Below, piece by piece: positions 1 through 12,505 of a stretch of 64,000 nt of DNA. Both the position numbers and the translations under genes were made by a program. The notes below the pieces were generated by a model. The model was not told where the DNA came from and made no database searches. It saw only the letters and a program-made list of their open reading frames with translations. Numbering within the stretch: the stretch's first letter is position 1; each line of letters starts with the position of its first letter. Source of the stretch: Phylloscopus collybita (lineage: Eukaryota > Chordata > Aves > Passeriformes > Phylloscopidae); the NCBI GenBank assembly GCA_027886175.1, contig JAJNNQ010000024.1:26949001-27013000 (forward strand). Direction: 5' to 3'.

Positions 1-2257
1 CCCAGGACAAAGCCACCATATCTGCATAGATATCCTTCCTAGTCCCTTCTGCCAACACCTCTAGGGTCAAATTCTCTGGCTGCCTAGCCTGACTTAGAGT
101 ATCTTTCAGGCAGCATGAGACTGGCCCCACCAACACACCAAAAAAGAATTAATGCAGCACTCCGAGACCTTTAAGCACCTCTGGAGTTCCCCTGAAAGAA
201 CATGGCTGGGCCCTTGTCACAGATTATTTTGAGAACATACACCAGAAAGCTACAGGTGGCCTACATCATCACACATCTCCCACTGCTGTTCTCTCATGTA
301 CAAATACTCTTCACCAAAACCACTTTGGGCAGCCCAAAGTATCCAGATATGCTCAGTAGGGTGCTGACAGAGTGAAGCAGACCAGATGACCTCAGTGAGG
401 TTCATGGCTTTTACACATTCTAGGGAACTCTTGACTTCCAGGGCCACGAGAGCCAAGATACCTTGGCATAAATTCCCAGGCAGGCATGTGTGAGACTGAC
501 GAGCTTCTGAGTCAGTCAGACAATGACTCATTGCGCTCTGGAGGGAAAAAAAAACAAGACCTGTCAAAGATGTTTTTCGAAAACAAGAGGAAATTATTCA
601 AGTTTAACAAATAGGTAGGCATTTGGCTGGATTGGGAAAGTCCTTGTTCTTGTTCCTGTATTTGCCACATCCCAGGTGAGCACTCCAGCAGGCCTACACA
701 GCCTTCTCACTTGACAGCTATTGAGACAGCTAATACAAAGTGTAATAGCCCCCCTCCCCCAAAACCCCCCTTACCAAAGACAAAGAAAGTGCTTCAACAG
801 GTGAAAAAAACTCTCAACAAAATACCACCAAAAAGCCCTGAGGAAAGTCTTGGCTTCCCAGAACAGAGCCAGAGTAAGGACTTCTATGTGACTTCCAGCT
901 TCCTTGGTTAAAACCCTTGACCACCATGGTGTTTGATTTTCAGGTGCAGCTGGTCTCTTTCATCAAAAATTCCCAGCTGAGACCAAAAACTCCTTCCAAA
1001 AATGTTGCATGCAGGGAAAAAAAAAAAAAAAATTCTTGTGATTTCACAAACTGAAAGTCTTCTATACAAAACTGTCGGATAATTCCCCATTGAGCTTCTG
1101 TGAAAGATGCTCCAAGAAACAGCAGTGGTACAAATACTATAAATACCAAGTATCCAGGCTACAGGTAAGCAAGAGTTAGGTATAAGAGAGTATGACCTTG
1201 TTTCTCAATCTCCATATGCCATACTCATTCACTGTGGAAGCATTCAAACAAGCCAACAGTTGTTCCTTTTCTTTTTGCCAAATAATAAATCTTTCAGACA
1301 GCCTCACTGGAATTACTCACACATGCAAATGGTCAGCTACTGGAATGTGTTTCTTTGCAGGTTGTTGTTGCTCTTCTTCATATTCCCTGGGTTTCAGGCA
1401 TCCCCTCATAACATCCTCTGATAAAACGAAGAAAAAAATCATCTTCTGAACTTCACATGAGAGCACAAATTTGTTACACAAAAGAGAGAAGAGAACAGTT
1501 AACTGTCCTCTGGAATTATATAGAAGTAACAGCTTTTTTCTTTTAAAGGTTTGGAAATCAATTATGATACAGACATCTGGGTGCCAAAAAGAAATTGCTG
1601 GGTTAATTAGAGAGCTGATAAGACCTAAAGAGTGCTGAGGACTTGGATGGGATTGGGCACTCATGATCCAGGTAACAGGGCAAGAATCAAATATTTTCAT
1701 CTGCTAACACATTTGGATTGAATTTTTGTGAAAAACTTCACAACAACCATCACCATTAAAACAAGAAAGAAAGATTAAGGAGTTGAGAAATCATAACTAC
1801 GGGAAAGTTATGAAGAGAAAGATCTGTCTTGATCTAGAAAATCATTTGACTAACAAACTGCTTCCTTCTGCCTGGTGACTTTCTTCGCAGGCCCCAGAAT
1901 ATCAAAGGGGGGCAGTCATATTATAATGATAGCAAAGGCCATTATTTAAGTTTGACCACTAAAACAGAGGACAGGGATTAAGGCCAGCTGAGTTTACAGA
2001 TAAATTTGTAGCAAATGATGTTCCTGTAAAGCATAGTCAGTGCTGCCATCCAACCATGTTCTGCTGAAGAAGCAGAGACTCATCTATGCTTCTAAAGGCA
2101 CCAGAAAACAAAAGCAAAAAACATTCCAAAACACACATTCCTTTTTTTTCTTGTTTTAACTAGTTCTAACAGATATTTGTCAAACTCAGATTTATTTTTT
2201 TTTTTCAAAGATGAAATTCAATAACTTTCTCAGGCAATCTATTTTACTGCATAACTA
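1..2257. other. Non-coding DNA, nothing recognised
   Basis: No exon, RNA gene or repeat family was recognised. Open frames here are at most about 130 codons, overlap each other on both strands and resemble no known protein. The ordered features are a C-rich stretch at about 749-770, an A run at 1017-1032 and a T run at about 2195-2205. Confidence 0.6.
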
Positions 2258-2380
2258 TTCTTACTGTTAGAAAGTTATTCCTAATACAGAGCAAGAGGAT
2301 CTAGGTTACAATTTAAGCCCATCATTTCTCATTCATTCCTTGGTGGATGTGGACAGCAGTCTTATCTCCACAGATACTGA
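2258..2380 (-). mobile_element. CR1 LINE fragment (3' region)
   Basis: The plus strand reads as the reverse complement of the CR1 3' region. The word TTAGAAAGTTATTCCTAATA is followed by an ACAATTTAAGCCCATCATTT-type segment and a TTCTCATTCATTCC-type segment, the same order as in CR1 copies across birds. CR1 is the dominant avian non-LTR retrotransposon and moves by target-primed reverse transcription; 5'-truncated dead copies are normal. This copy is clearly diverged, has no open frame, and lacks the extreme 3' end near 2258. Similarity appears to fade past about 2380. The assignment rests on recalled consensus, not on an alignment. Confidence 0.72.
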
Positions 2381-3049
2381 AGGTCTAACAGCAAATTCAG
2401 CTTTCCTTACTGTCAGGCATAGACCTTAATTACAAGATGATTTCAACTCTTACAGCTCATATTTGTATATACACTATGCATATTTATGGCACATGCCAAA
2501 GACGACTGCTTTGAATGGATGGCTGTGAGGATTTTGTTGAGGTAAAGAAAACAAATTGTCATTGCTGGCATTACAGCACAAGAAACATTTTTCACGCACC
2601 CTCATAAGTATTCCATACACACACACGTACATATACAGTTTTCCCATTAAAAACAGTGTTGTTTACATACCCTGACAGTTCTGAGGGCAACCTAATGCTA
2701 CCACCAGTGTGCTCAGTCCATATCTGCATGCAACCCCCAGTGCACACAGTGGCACAGCGGGTATGAATGCTCACGGGTTTGTGGTACAGACTTGCAGATG
2801 GTATAAATCAGTGTCGCTCCTACTCAGCCTAATTCCTATTCAAGCTGGCCATAAGGCACAAACAGACAAATACGTAGATCTCCATGTCTTCCCAGCCATA
2901 TGGGCTGCATACCCAGGTGGGTGTGCACTGCATACCTTCCTGGCCTGATGGATGCTGCAGTTGAGCTGCCAGCCCGGCCACCCAAAGCACAAACTTGAGC
3001 ACCAACAAGTTCCCATCCATAGGAAACTATGTCAGGCTCTGGAAGAAAC
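2381..3049. other. Non-coding DNA, possibly older CR1 remains at left
   Basis: The first 80 bases could be a continuation of the neighbouring CR1 fragment but are too diverged to call. The rest shows short CA-rich stretches (about 2617-2635) and no gene. Overlapping frames of 60-80 codons on both strands are chance. Confidence 0.4.
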
Positions 3050-3340
3050 TCTGTGAGCAGCACAGTGCGGTGCAGCAGGGCCCTGTTGAACCAATTAGGG
3101 TTAACACATTTCTGGTTAATGAGAGGTGCCGGTCATGATTGTAAATTAATATTTTCCAGTGGCTACCCATGCACTCAAGTGTCAGTATTGATCAAACTTA
3201 CCTCTGCCCAGTTAATGCTGATGGATTCAACAGCAACATACGCCTGCTCATCTGTTACCCAATTAAGATAAGCTCTCGACTCATCCTAATAGCTGTATTT
3301 ATTGTCATCAGGAATATTGATGCGTCTCTGTGCTAACTGC
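3050..3340. promoter_or_regulatory. Candidate conserved non-coding element
   Basis: A repeat-free block rich in words seen in developmental enhancers: AACCAATTAGGGTTAAC, TAAATTAATATT, CCAATTAAGATAAG (an ATTA core beside a GATA word) and a TGCTGATG motif. CpGs survive at GTGCCGGTCATG and CTCTCGACTC. It has no open frame of note. Both the role and the conservation are inferred from sequence texture alone. It could equally be ordinary unique intron DNA. Confidence 0.28.
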
Positions 3341-3815
3341 AAGCCAACATAGACACATGAGCACATGCAAAGGACACAGCACCGCTCCGGGAGTTGTCCC
3401 CAGCTCAAACCACAGGGAGAAAGCACTTTGTTAACCTTCATGTTGTTTTCAAGGGAGGAAGTGTTTTCTCTGGAGAAGGGGAAAAATAAAAGGTTCCTCT
3501 CCTTCTCTAGACTTACTAGACTGGATTCATGCACACCCTGCCCCACCCCAGAGAATAGGCAGTGCAGCAAGCTCCACAAATAAACTGCTTGGGCTTTTAA
3601 AGACTAAAGCAAATGGAATCCTCTTGTTGCATTGGGAGTCCAGCATGTGAGAAATGCTGGGCATGTAAGGAAAATGCCTATGGGAGGAACAAAATAAGGA
3701 TTAATGAGCATCTTTTTACATGGTTTTCTACGTTTCTAGCCTGGCTGTCTGAATCAGAAGCTGCTGGGTAGCTAATGGGCCTTGGGTAAGGGACACAACA
3801 GCAGCTGTCTACAAA

Positions 3816-3871
3816 GAAAAAAAAAAAAGCAAAAAAAAAAAAGCAAAAAAAAAGAAAAAAAAAAAAAAAGC
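3816..3871. repeat. A-rich simple repeat
   Basis: Runs of A broken by single G or GC (AAAAAGC units), about 55 bases. No retroposed gene lies on its 5' side, and avian CR1 does not carry a poly-A tail, so it is treated as simple-sequence expansion. Confidence 0.9.
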
Positions 3872-5919
3872 CATGAAAATTTAACATTTTCCTTGCAGTG
3901 CAAGGGGTTCATTCCTTAAAGCCAACCCAAGATGCACTAGCCCATCCCTGGAAACAGACTCCCGCCTGTAGCAAATGGGCAATTACACAGAGCAGGAGAT
4001 CAGGACCCATTTACTCATAAAAAGGTCATTCTAAACTAAAACAGAAGCGAGAGCTCAGAGGAGGCCAGTTCATCTCTGCAGCCAAAGTGCAGCCCCGACA
4101 ATCCCAGCCAAAGTAACCACCCCCTGTGGCCAGGATTGCATGCTGTGTTAGATATAAGCTGAATTTGAAAAAAGGGCTGTGGATTGGCTCAAAAAGTTAG
4201 AAAACTGTTAATAGGGGTCTTCTAGTACACAAGACATTACTGATGCCTTTTCCTTGCCATGTGAGCCAAAGAAGACAGCACCATCTCACTCATGCAGAGG
4301 CTGAATTTGGTCCCAGGAAACTGGTTGGAATCTCAAGTCATCAGTAAAAAAAATCATTCCGGTGATTTTCATAAGTGGTAGCCTCAATTTGCCTTCCAAT
4401 TTGACAGATGCCCCCAAGGCAACTTATAGTCCTGGAAGCACCTTATTAAGCCACAGTTAATGGCAGCTCCTGCCGAGTGACAAAAGTTTGAATGGGATCT
4501 TGCAAATGGACACTTTTAACCCACCAGAGGTGAAACTTGCAAACCTGCTGCCACAGAGTGATGGCAGAGCTCACGCTGCTGCTGCTTCTGTCCAATCTGT
4601 CCTTTAGATAAGTGAAGGACATCTCTCTCCAGGGCTCTCCACTTAGTACTTTTCATCGTTCACTAAATTAAAAAGTGAGCAATTGACAGCACAACTTATT
4701 AAATGACTCTTCTCCCTTCCTCCTACCACCATGGCCATGTCTTAACAGCCACAGACACTTTGCTGGGTGTCTTTTTAATTTGATTTAACTAAAAAAATAA
4801 CACACAAAGCCATTTGGCCTTGTGCCACTCAATGTACTGCTATAGAGTAGGCATGAGTTATAGGGCAATATTTCACACCCTGTTGTGTCTTATTACTTAA
4901 CTAATAACAATATTTACCCAGGGTTTCCCCAAGCAATTCAGACAGGTTTAAAAGAAATCTTGATTAAAGAATGACAGCCAAAGTATTGGATGTTAAGTAT
5001 AAATAAGAGTAATGTGAAGAGAGTGGAAGAGTTTACTGTTGCATCCCGGTAGTTTGCAGTAAATCAGTATAATATGAAAGTTCCTCTTTACTGGGCTTCT
5101 CCAGTTGTCAACTCCCTTGCTGCAGCCCATGTAGAGATATGCCAGACCTCTGACTTGCACAAGTGCAGCTCTTGTAGACTGCAGCAGTAACATGCAGTAG
5201 TAGCCTTTGCTTGCCAGTGGTCGAACCACTTATGCTAATCCCTTAGACCTTAGACTAAGGGAATCACAAGCCACCTCTCACCTCTTCTGGGGCTAGCCAC
5301 CAAGAAATTAAATCATTGAGAACTGGAGTATCACAGACTTCATGTTACATGAGTTCTCTGAAACTCTCAGTAGTTTGCAACTACAAAAAGACTTTCAGCT
5401 GATATAAAAGAGCGACCTGTAAGAGTATTACCTGTGGAACTCACTCTTGAGGCGGACAAAGGCAAGGACCAAGTAAATTACAAGGGTATTAGATGTTACC
5501 AGTAAAAGCACTCCCTTTCAGGTTAGAGAGAATATGACATTTTTACTGGTTCGCATAACTCTTTCACCAGTCAAGCAGCAACTGTCTTTTTGGTAGATTA
5601 TTCCTTGTTCTTTGCACCTTGCAATTTCTGCTGAAATAGTCGGCATTGCCCTCTGATCAAGGCAGGATACAGAGCTGTCAAAGTCCTTGTCTCACTTCCT
5701 TTGGTAATTCTCCAGCTGACTAAGAGACTTAAGCAACACATCCATTCACCTGAGGAAGGCACTGCAGATTCCTCCCAACATAACTGCATTGAGAAAACTC
5801 ATCTAATACTGTAAATACAAGGACTCCTGTCAAAAGCAAAGAAGAAAAAATACATTCAAATTTATGTCCAAGTTGCTATTTTCCTGACTGCCTCATAGAT
5901 TACCTGCCCACTGAAAAGA
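3872..5919. other. Non-coding DNA with one weak conserved-looking stretch
   Basis: No gene recognised. The part around 4440-4930 is repeat-free and AT-balanced with words such as TTATTAAGCCACAGTTAATG and CTTATTACTTAACTAATAAC that resemble enhancer DNA, but the signal is weak. Minus-strand frames at 4993-5229 and 5598-5789 are short and unrecognised. Confidence 0.4.
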
Positions 5920-5939
5920 GGGGGGGGGGGGGGGGGGGG
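5920..5939 (+). repeat. (G)20 homopolymer
   Basis: Twenty consecutive G residues directly after GAAAAGA. Such a run can fold into a G-quadruplex and is highly slippage-prone, so its true length may differ from what is written. Confidence 0.97.
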
Positions 5940-7549
5940 AACATTGCCATTTTCTACAGATTCTTATTTTCCCGTGGAGATTTTCCCTCCACAAGTTTGC
6001 CAAGCTCCAAAGCGATTCCTATGCAAGAGTTGCTAAAATCACTGTGCTGGTAAAGATGTATGCAAGCCAGGGCTAAGCACTCTAAATAATGTCATTTCTG
6101 TTGAATTACTTAAGCTGATGAATGGGCAAAATCCTGCAGTTGTTACTCAAGCAAAACATCATTCCATGATGCTAAAAATTTTGAATGAATAAAGGCTTCA
6201 GGATTTGGTCCAAGAGTAGTAATTTTGGACCAGGCACCTTAGGGAACATGAGTCCCTTCTGACATGACCTCGTGACAGAGGATGCTCCTATGGTCCAGTC
6301 CCACATCATACCAGCAGCAATCTGTCAGGCTGCATTTCTGGGAGGACTGCAGCTGAGGAGAAGTGAAACAACAAAACATTTACCTCTTTCATCAGGCTCT
6401 GCAGAGGTTGTCTATTTATCCTTCAGTATTTCAGCATTCACCAGCCTTGCTTCCACATTGGAAAGACAGGATATGAAACACTTGTTCCTTTGCAAGGGCT
6501 TTATACCGCACAAGAGCTTATGGACAAGCATCTAAGCAGTATTTGCATTTGCAGGCTCTGTACCTGTGCTCAAATGAGATCCAGCTAGGGAAGGCCACAG
6601 TAGTATACAAGGACAGGGAGAGACTGAGATCCTGCTCTGTCACCTCACCAAGAGGGAAGGGAGCCCTATGAGCCAAGCAGAATTGTGTGGAGGTGGTACC
6701 CCTGAGTATCTAAGGAAGCAGGGAATGAAACACCATATCTTATAGAGAATATCCAGTCCCAGCTAAGGGAACACTTCCTATATTCCCTTTACACTGACAT
6801 CACCTGCACTTGCAGTCAAGTTTTACCCTGTCATATCACACACCTCCTCGTCTCCTCCACTCACCTCCCTGTAGGTACACTCAGCTGCATTCAGTCCAGC
6901 TTTCCTGCTTTCAGGTCTGCACCCCATCAGGTGCTACCCAATCTCTCCCAAGGCCTCTTTTCCCCTACAGTTCTCTCACACACCAGTCTCTACTTACAGC
7001 CCTGACAGTTCACACCAGGGAATGGTGTGAACTCATTATTAACTCTGCCAGCTGTTTTATCACCCTGACTCTCAGCACACCAAACCAGAAAGGCCTTTGT
7101 TCTCCAGGACACCCCTCCCAACTGACTGACTGGGTGGCTTATCACCCAGAAGCAGCAGCTTTTGCCCTGGCAGCCTATTTCTATATGCCAATCCTTCTGT
7201 GCTAGCAAAAAAGAGTCTTCCCTCTCCTCCTCTGGACCCCTACTGTTTGTCTTTCATTTCTTTCCTAAGGGAGGGTAGAGAATCATACCATCCCACTTGG
7301 CTCAGCTGCTTCTGCTGTGCATATTCTGGCCCTCTGCAAGAGACAGAGCTCTAATGGAAAGTAGAAATGGCCTTGGGATAAGAGATCATATCCTTATGGG
7401 TTAAATTACAGACCAGGGGCTAAAACCACTGCCAAAAAGGATAAATGTGGCAGACAGTGCTAGATTCTCTTAGGAAAATAGGGATTATACTTTAAAAAAC
7501 AAAAATGCAATATGATAAAAGCCCCTCTAACCACTCTGCACATGTTTAA
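5940..7549. other. Non-coding DNA, nothing recognised
   Basis: Unique-looking DNA. A pyrimidine-rich zone at about 6830-7000 produces a 131-codon open frame rich in Ser, Thr, Leu and Pro (6810-7205). It has no recognisable domain and a competing frame on the other strand, so it is not called. Confidence 0.5.
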
Positions 7550-7589
7550 TGGGTCCAAAGCGTTAATGGACCCAATTTAAATGGGTCCA
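7550..7589. repeat. Three alternating copies of an 8-base inverted motif
   Basis: TGGGTCCA (7550-7557), its exact reverse complement TGGACCCA (7567-7574), then TGGGTCCA again (7582-7589). Either neighbouring pair can form an 8-bp stem with a 9- or 7-base loop. The arrangement is direct observation. A protein-binding or cruciform role is only a possibility. Confidence 0.85.
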
Positions 7590-9390
7590 AGACTTACCCA
7601 GTAGAGTCAAAACAGACACACCAGACTCAGCTCAAGCAAATGATGCTCTTTAGAGTTATGGGACAGGCCTCAACAAGCAGAATGGCAGGTAGGAAAGAAA
7701 TTATGCCTTAAATTACAGGTCCCATAAACCCTTGTAGTGCCTCAAGCTGTTACTATGAAAATTGTATTTTAACCTTCTATTCCAACACAGAATAGGCAGA
7801 GATATATCTAAGACAGGGAAAGGCTGTCTTTTCCCCATTTTCTCTTAGCCTGAGGATTTAGACCTTGAAGGAAGACTGCAAGGGCCATGTGTCCCATTCG
7901 TCTCTCATTTTTTTTAAAAAAGAGCACAGAACGGAATATTGGAAGCTCTAATTCATGAGTGAACTCCTACTTCTGTTGACAGACACGTGTCCAGGCTTCT
8001 CCATTTCTCTCTGCTGCTGGATGTCTTTTCCAAACTTACTCTTTTCCAGTTCATGTCAACTTCATCATCTGCTATGAGTAGGGAAGGAAACGAAGCACCC
8101 TCTGGAGAAGGAAAAAAAAAGTAAAAAGAAAAGAAAAAAAAAAAAAAAGAAAAGGAGGAAGAACCTCTAGGTAAAAGCCCTAGAAGAAAGACAATTTGTT
8201 AATAACGGGGCATCATTTTACAAAACACTGCTCTCCTCTGAAGGCTCAGTGCATAAGCTACACTGGGAAAAGGTTCCTGCTGAGGTTGTGGAGACTCCTG
8301 AAGCACACAGGACCCAGAGGGAGAGAAATGACAGACTAGCAACTAGTTCTGTATAGAGAAACATGACTCCTTTAATAACGCTCTTTTACATCCTCCTACT
8401 TTCTCCCACCCATTCACATAGCCTTCTGCTTCTTCATGGAGAATGCATTTCAGCATCATTTCTCAAACACTTAAATTCTGTATCCTTTGTGGTGCCCTAA
8501 CTCACTTCCAACTCCTGACTTTGCTCACCTTGTCAGGAAGACCATTGTACTCATGATTACTTTGACACAACAAACCCCACTTTCTTAGCACATTTCCTCC
8601 CTACCCTCTGTGACAGCCCTTCAGCAGATCTACAGCAGCCTAGGACTGCATCTTCCAGACATCACGACACCCTTGTGTTGTGCTGCTGCCCAGTCCCCCG
8701 TGGAAGAAGAGTCTTCAACAACCAGGCCCTACCTGTATCACCTTTCTTGTTTTAAGATGTGATTTTGAAAATCTTGCAAGTATGGGCTTCCAGGGCCAGT
8801 GAGGACGATGTCCACCCTGGCACAAAGATTTTTCTAGTGAGAAAAATACCCATATCAGGTACCTGGAAGTGGTGGTGTGCTGGAAACAGCACTCCAGGGA
8901 TGAGCACTGGAGTGCGCAGTCCCCCTGTAACCCTGAGACCAAAACAGGTGCCAGGTTTTGCAAGGAAATATGAAACTTCCCAATTTTAGAGCTGCTCACA
9001 TTATTCCTGAAATACCAGAGACAGTATAAAAGAGAAATTTATATTTCAAGAGCTGAAGGAAAGAGGATGATTTTGCCTGATTTCCTAGCCCTGACTGTTG
9101 AAATTCCCTAAAAATTTCAGTATCAAAATGCCTGTGTTTGAGCTAGAATCTCCCTTTTAAATAGCAGGCCAGTCTTGATTTGAAAAACTGATCTATCATT
9201 TCTCCAGTTATCATTTCTCTGAGTATTTCATCCCAATGGAAAGTTATCCTCATCATGAAAAATGCCTTACTCCCTCTCCCCGTCTTTTCTGTAATTCAGG
9301 ATGCAACTACTGGGTCTTGACAGAATTTTCTTTGCCAAAATTGCTGCAATCTTCTTCCTAAGTAGGTAAACAGGGCCTATGGTGATGCTT
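7590..9390. other. Non-coding DNA with an A-rich tract
   Basis: No gene recognised. An A-rich tract (GAAAA/TAAAA units) lies at 8109-8155. Overlapping frames near 8715-8999 on both strands share no features with known proteins. The stretch 9180-9390 may be a decayed extension of the old LINE fragment that follows. Confidence 0.5.
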
Positions 9391-9500
9391 CTCAGTCTTC
9401 TCTAAATAGATTGAGTTTCCTAGGTAATCTGAGGCATATTTCCAAATTTTGCATCATTCCAGTGGGCTCTTCTCTGAATCCTTTCCCATTTATCAACAGG
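9391..9500 (-). mobile_element. Old CR1-like LINE fragment
   Basis: The plus strand carries a diverged but recognisable segment: CTCAGTCTTCTCTAAATAGA, then a GAGGCATATTTCC-like segment, then GTGGGCTCTTCTCTGAATCC and CCATTTATCAACA. This order is typical of the antisense of an old CR1-like LINE tail also seen in turtle and crocodilian genomes. The copy is non-coding. The orientation assumes the sense strand is the reverse complement. Family assignment is from memory of the consensus. Confidence 0.6.
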
Positions 9501-9888
9501 CCCTTGATACATTTTGCAACACACTTAAGTTAATGTTGGAAGAAAAATCACTTTTTTTTTTTTACTTTCGAGGCCTTTGTGTGCTTGATTCCTCACCCGT
9601 AACATTATGCATAACTACATACCATATGCAGTACAAAAAAAAAGAACAAACCACAACTCCAACCCACAGAGGAAGCTCTTAAAGGTCAGAAACTAAACTA
9701 GCAAATTTATACCAGATAAACCAATCAAAGCCTATTAACTTATTTTTTCCCCTGTTTCCACTTCTGCATGCAGATGCTACAGAAGCCTAAAGAACCTTAC
9801 CCAGTGACTTTTTAAGTTCAGACAGAAATAGCACGGTCCTATTATCATTTCTTCCTTTGGAAAACCACGCTGCAAGACTTAAGGGAAA

Positions 9889-10090
9889 TTTTTCCTAACA
9901 CCTAAATTTTTCATGTGGCTAATTTAATCCTATTTCTTTTACAGCCTTAAACCATGCCATGTAAATCTTCTTTCTTCTACATCCTTAAGCAAAATAAATT
10001 ATATCCTATTATTCCTACATCCCTAAGCCAAGCTAACTAACAGCCCTTTGTTATTCCTACACCCTAAAGCAAGCCTGCATGTCTCTCTGA
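9889..10090. repeat. Degenerate minisatellite, about five copies of 38-45 bases
   Basis: A core TTCCTACATCCCTAAGCCAA recurs in degenerate form: CCTAACACCTAAAT near 9893, TTTTACAGCCTTAAACCA near 9936, TTCTACATCCTTAAGCAA near 9974, TTCCTACATCCCTAAGCCAA near 10012 and TTCCTACACCCTAAAGCAAG near 10054. The spacing is about 45, 38, 38 and 42 bases. The right-hand copies are most alike, so that end may be the most recent. No coding potential. Confidence 0.7.
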
Positions 10091-11037
10091 TATGTCCAAT
10101 CCTTTAAAAGCTCATACAGAATCCTAACACCCTAGGTGGGCTAGTCATATACATGTTTGCTTCCAGTTTCCAGTTGTCCACCATCAATGAGAATTCGCAG
10201 TTGATTCTCTGCATTGCTTTCATCTTGGGGACTCATGTCACATCAAGGTACTCCAGATCTGTCTGAACTGAGGTCTCATTATTGCCAATCACAATAGCTC
10301 CCATCTTGCCACTTCAGGAATTGCTACCCCTACTTATGAAGCTCACAATCTCAAATGGTATCTATTTCTATTAGACATACATATACATTGATTTTGTCCT
10401 GCAAATGGAATCAATGTTGAGTTTCACCCAAACAAGACATGAACTACTCTTTAGAGAACTCTGGCAAACAGAAATAACCAAAGTTCTCAATAGAGACTGG
10501 TGAGTGTTGGCTGCAGGAGAAGCAAACACCCAGCAGAACAAATGGGTTCCTCAGCAATAGATCACAAGTAGCTCATCGGCTGAGTTTTTGGGTTTAGAGT
10601 TTTGTTTTTAATCTAGGTCACAATCAATGAACCTCAGGCTGCCAGCTGTACATTAAGCAGCATCTTATACAAGGGCACAACACCAATCTGCCTGGTACTG
10701 TCAATGGCATTTTAGACATGTCAAAGCTTTGGACACATGCAAGACCCTTGCCTAGTCTAGAGATAGCTGAGATCAGCAAATCCTTTCTCTGCTAGGAAAC
10801 AGAAGAGGCTGTAAATAACTGTGTTATTTTGGTGTCATCCATATTACAGTCAGAATTGTACCTATTTTCAGACAACAGAAAAACCAGAAAGCATGTCTCA
10901 GCTTTGCATCCAGCTGTTTGGGCTGTTTTAACCCACCAAAGGCATGTTTTAACTCTCTCTCTCTGGAGGTGAAAAGGGTCTGTTTGAATGATGCCAAACT
11001 TGTCACTCAGTTTGAGCTGCCATCTACAGTGTCTTAA
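10091..11037. other. Non-coding DNA, nothing recognised
   Basis: Unique-looking sequence with no supported exon or repeat. A 60-codon minus-strand frame at 10824-11006 is not recognisable. Confidence 0.5.
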
Positions 11038-11100
11038 TTACAGAATCACAGGATATTTGGGATTGAAAGAGATCTCCTGAGATTGCCTAGTACAATAAGA
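11038..11100 (-). mobile_element. CR1 LINE 3' end, short fragment
   Basis: ACAGAATCACAGGATATTTG followed by GGGATTGAAAGAGATCTCC and GATTGCCTAGTACAA is the diverged reverse complement of the avian CR1 3' end. In that position consensus copies have an AGAATCAC-type end, a GGTTGGAAGGGACC-type box and a CATCTAGTCCAA-type box. Beyond about 11100 the match is lost, which fits a short 5'-truncated insertion. Confidence 0.72.
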
Positions 11101-12505
11101 TGCTTTCAAGAACATAAGTCATCTTTGGGGCATCAACTGTGACTGATCTCCTGCCAAGTGAAGGGATAGCAGAGCCTGTATTTGATTTAAAAACCACCCT
11201 GCCTTACACAGATCCTCTTTGGGAAAAGTCAGCAGATATTTAGGTCCTGCTTCCCCTCAAATAAGGATCTTCATGTTCTAGGGCTATAAAAATGCCTGGT
11301 GGCCTACATAACAAAAACACTTTAATAGTAGTTATCCTGAAAACACAGCTGACACTTTGAGGGGGATTAAAGAAAGCATTTTGGATTTGACCAAGATGAT
11401 ACCAAAGGCGAAGATGTAGATGCCTTGCTTTGGCAACACTACTACAAAAAATTAGGTTCTGGATAAAATCCAAGTGTTTCCCTTAACTTTTTGGCCCAGT
11501 CACAACACTAAATAATTAATTATTCTATCAGGTCTATTTGGAGCCCAAAGTGAATTACTTGTTTTCTGGCTCAAACTTGCATCAGAAGATTTTCAGCTCA
11601 AGATAACTGGCATTTCACAATACAGCAAGGACTTTGAGACACAAACATTTTGTTTCATTGACTGATCTTTTTCTAGATATAGAAGACACACCTTTCCCTG
11701 GAACTCAGGTCACGTTTGCACAGTTGAATAAGTGTCATAAATCTCCTCCTCTTCAGTGGTAGAAAGCAATGGAGAATTAATTCCTCTTGGAGCCTTCTTA
11801 TGTAACTACTTAATCTCATTGTTGGGACTTACACTCTTCTTTAGGGTTTATTACAGTCCTCTGACTTGCCAGGGTTGTTCACCAGTCCATACTGAAGATT
11901 CTTTACCTTTGAGGACAAGCTGCTCCTGCAAGCCAAGCCAAACCCATACTGACTCACAATCACTGGGGCATAGCATTAGACATTGCTGAGGATTTGTGCA
12001 TCAGATCAGCTCTACAGATTTATTCTTTATAGTTCTGTCAGTTCACAAAAGAATCAAGACTGAGGAAAGGTATTTGTTGTTATTATTATTATAGAGACAT
12101 GATCCAGGAAAGAGGTTTTAACTCCTGAGTTAGGTGAAAAACAGTGAGTTAAGAAAGGAGATTTCAGATTAGAAATCACTTTAGATTTTAATTGGCAGTA
12201 TTAGCATCCCACTATGGTAGATTGGAAACTGCTGTGAATAGTTCTACCCCTGGAGTTTAGTTGGTGGATAAGATCGGTTTCCTTTCTATGGTCTTAAAAG
12301 AGCAACAAAGTTTATATTAGTTGGATTCAAACACTTCAACATGTTGATCTCTTATTCCATCTGACCACCTGTGAAGTGAGAGAAATGTGAGACAACCTTT
12401 TAGCTCTTGAACAGTCAAAATGCTGATCTTCATCATATTGTACTGTCCTTATGGGCTTCATCACCAGTGATTTAATTACACAAAGAGATATTTGGACTAC
12501 TGCAT
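11101..12505. other. Non-coding DNA, nothing recognised
   Basis: No gene or repeat family recognised. A short TTA/ATT microsatellite lies near 12075-12092. Frames of about 77 codons at 11240-11473 (minus) and 11756-11989 (plus) have no domain. Confidence 0.5.

Noticed and set aside
711..911. 66-codon Pro/Lys-rich frame
   Set aside because: The Pro-rich part is the local C-rich tract. No homology.
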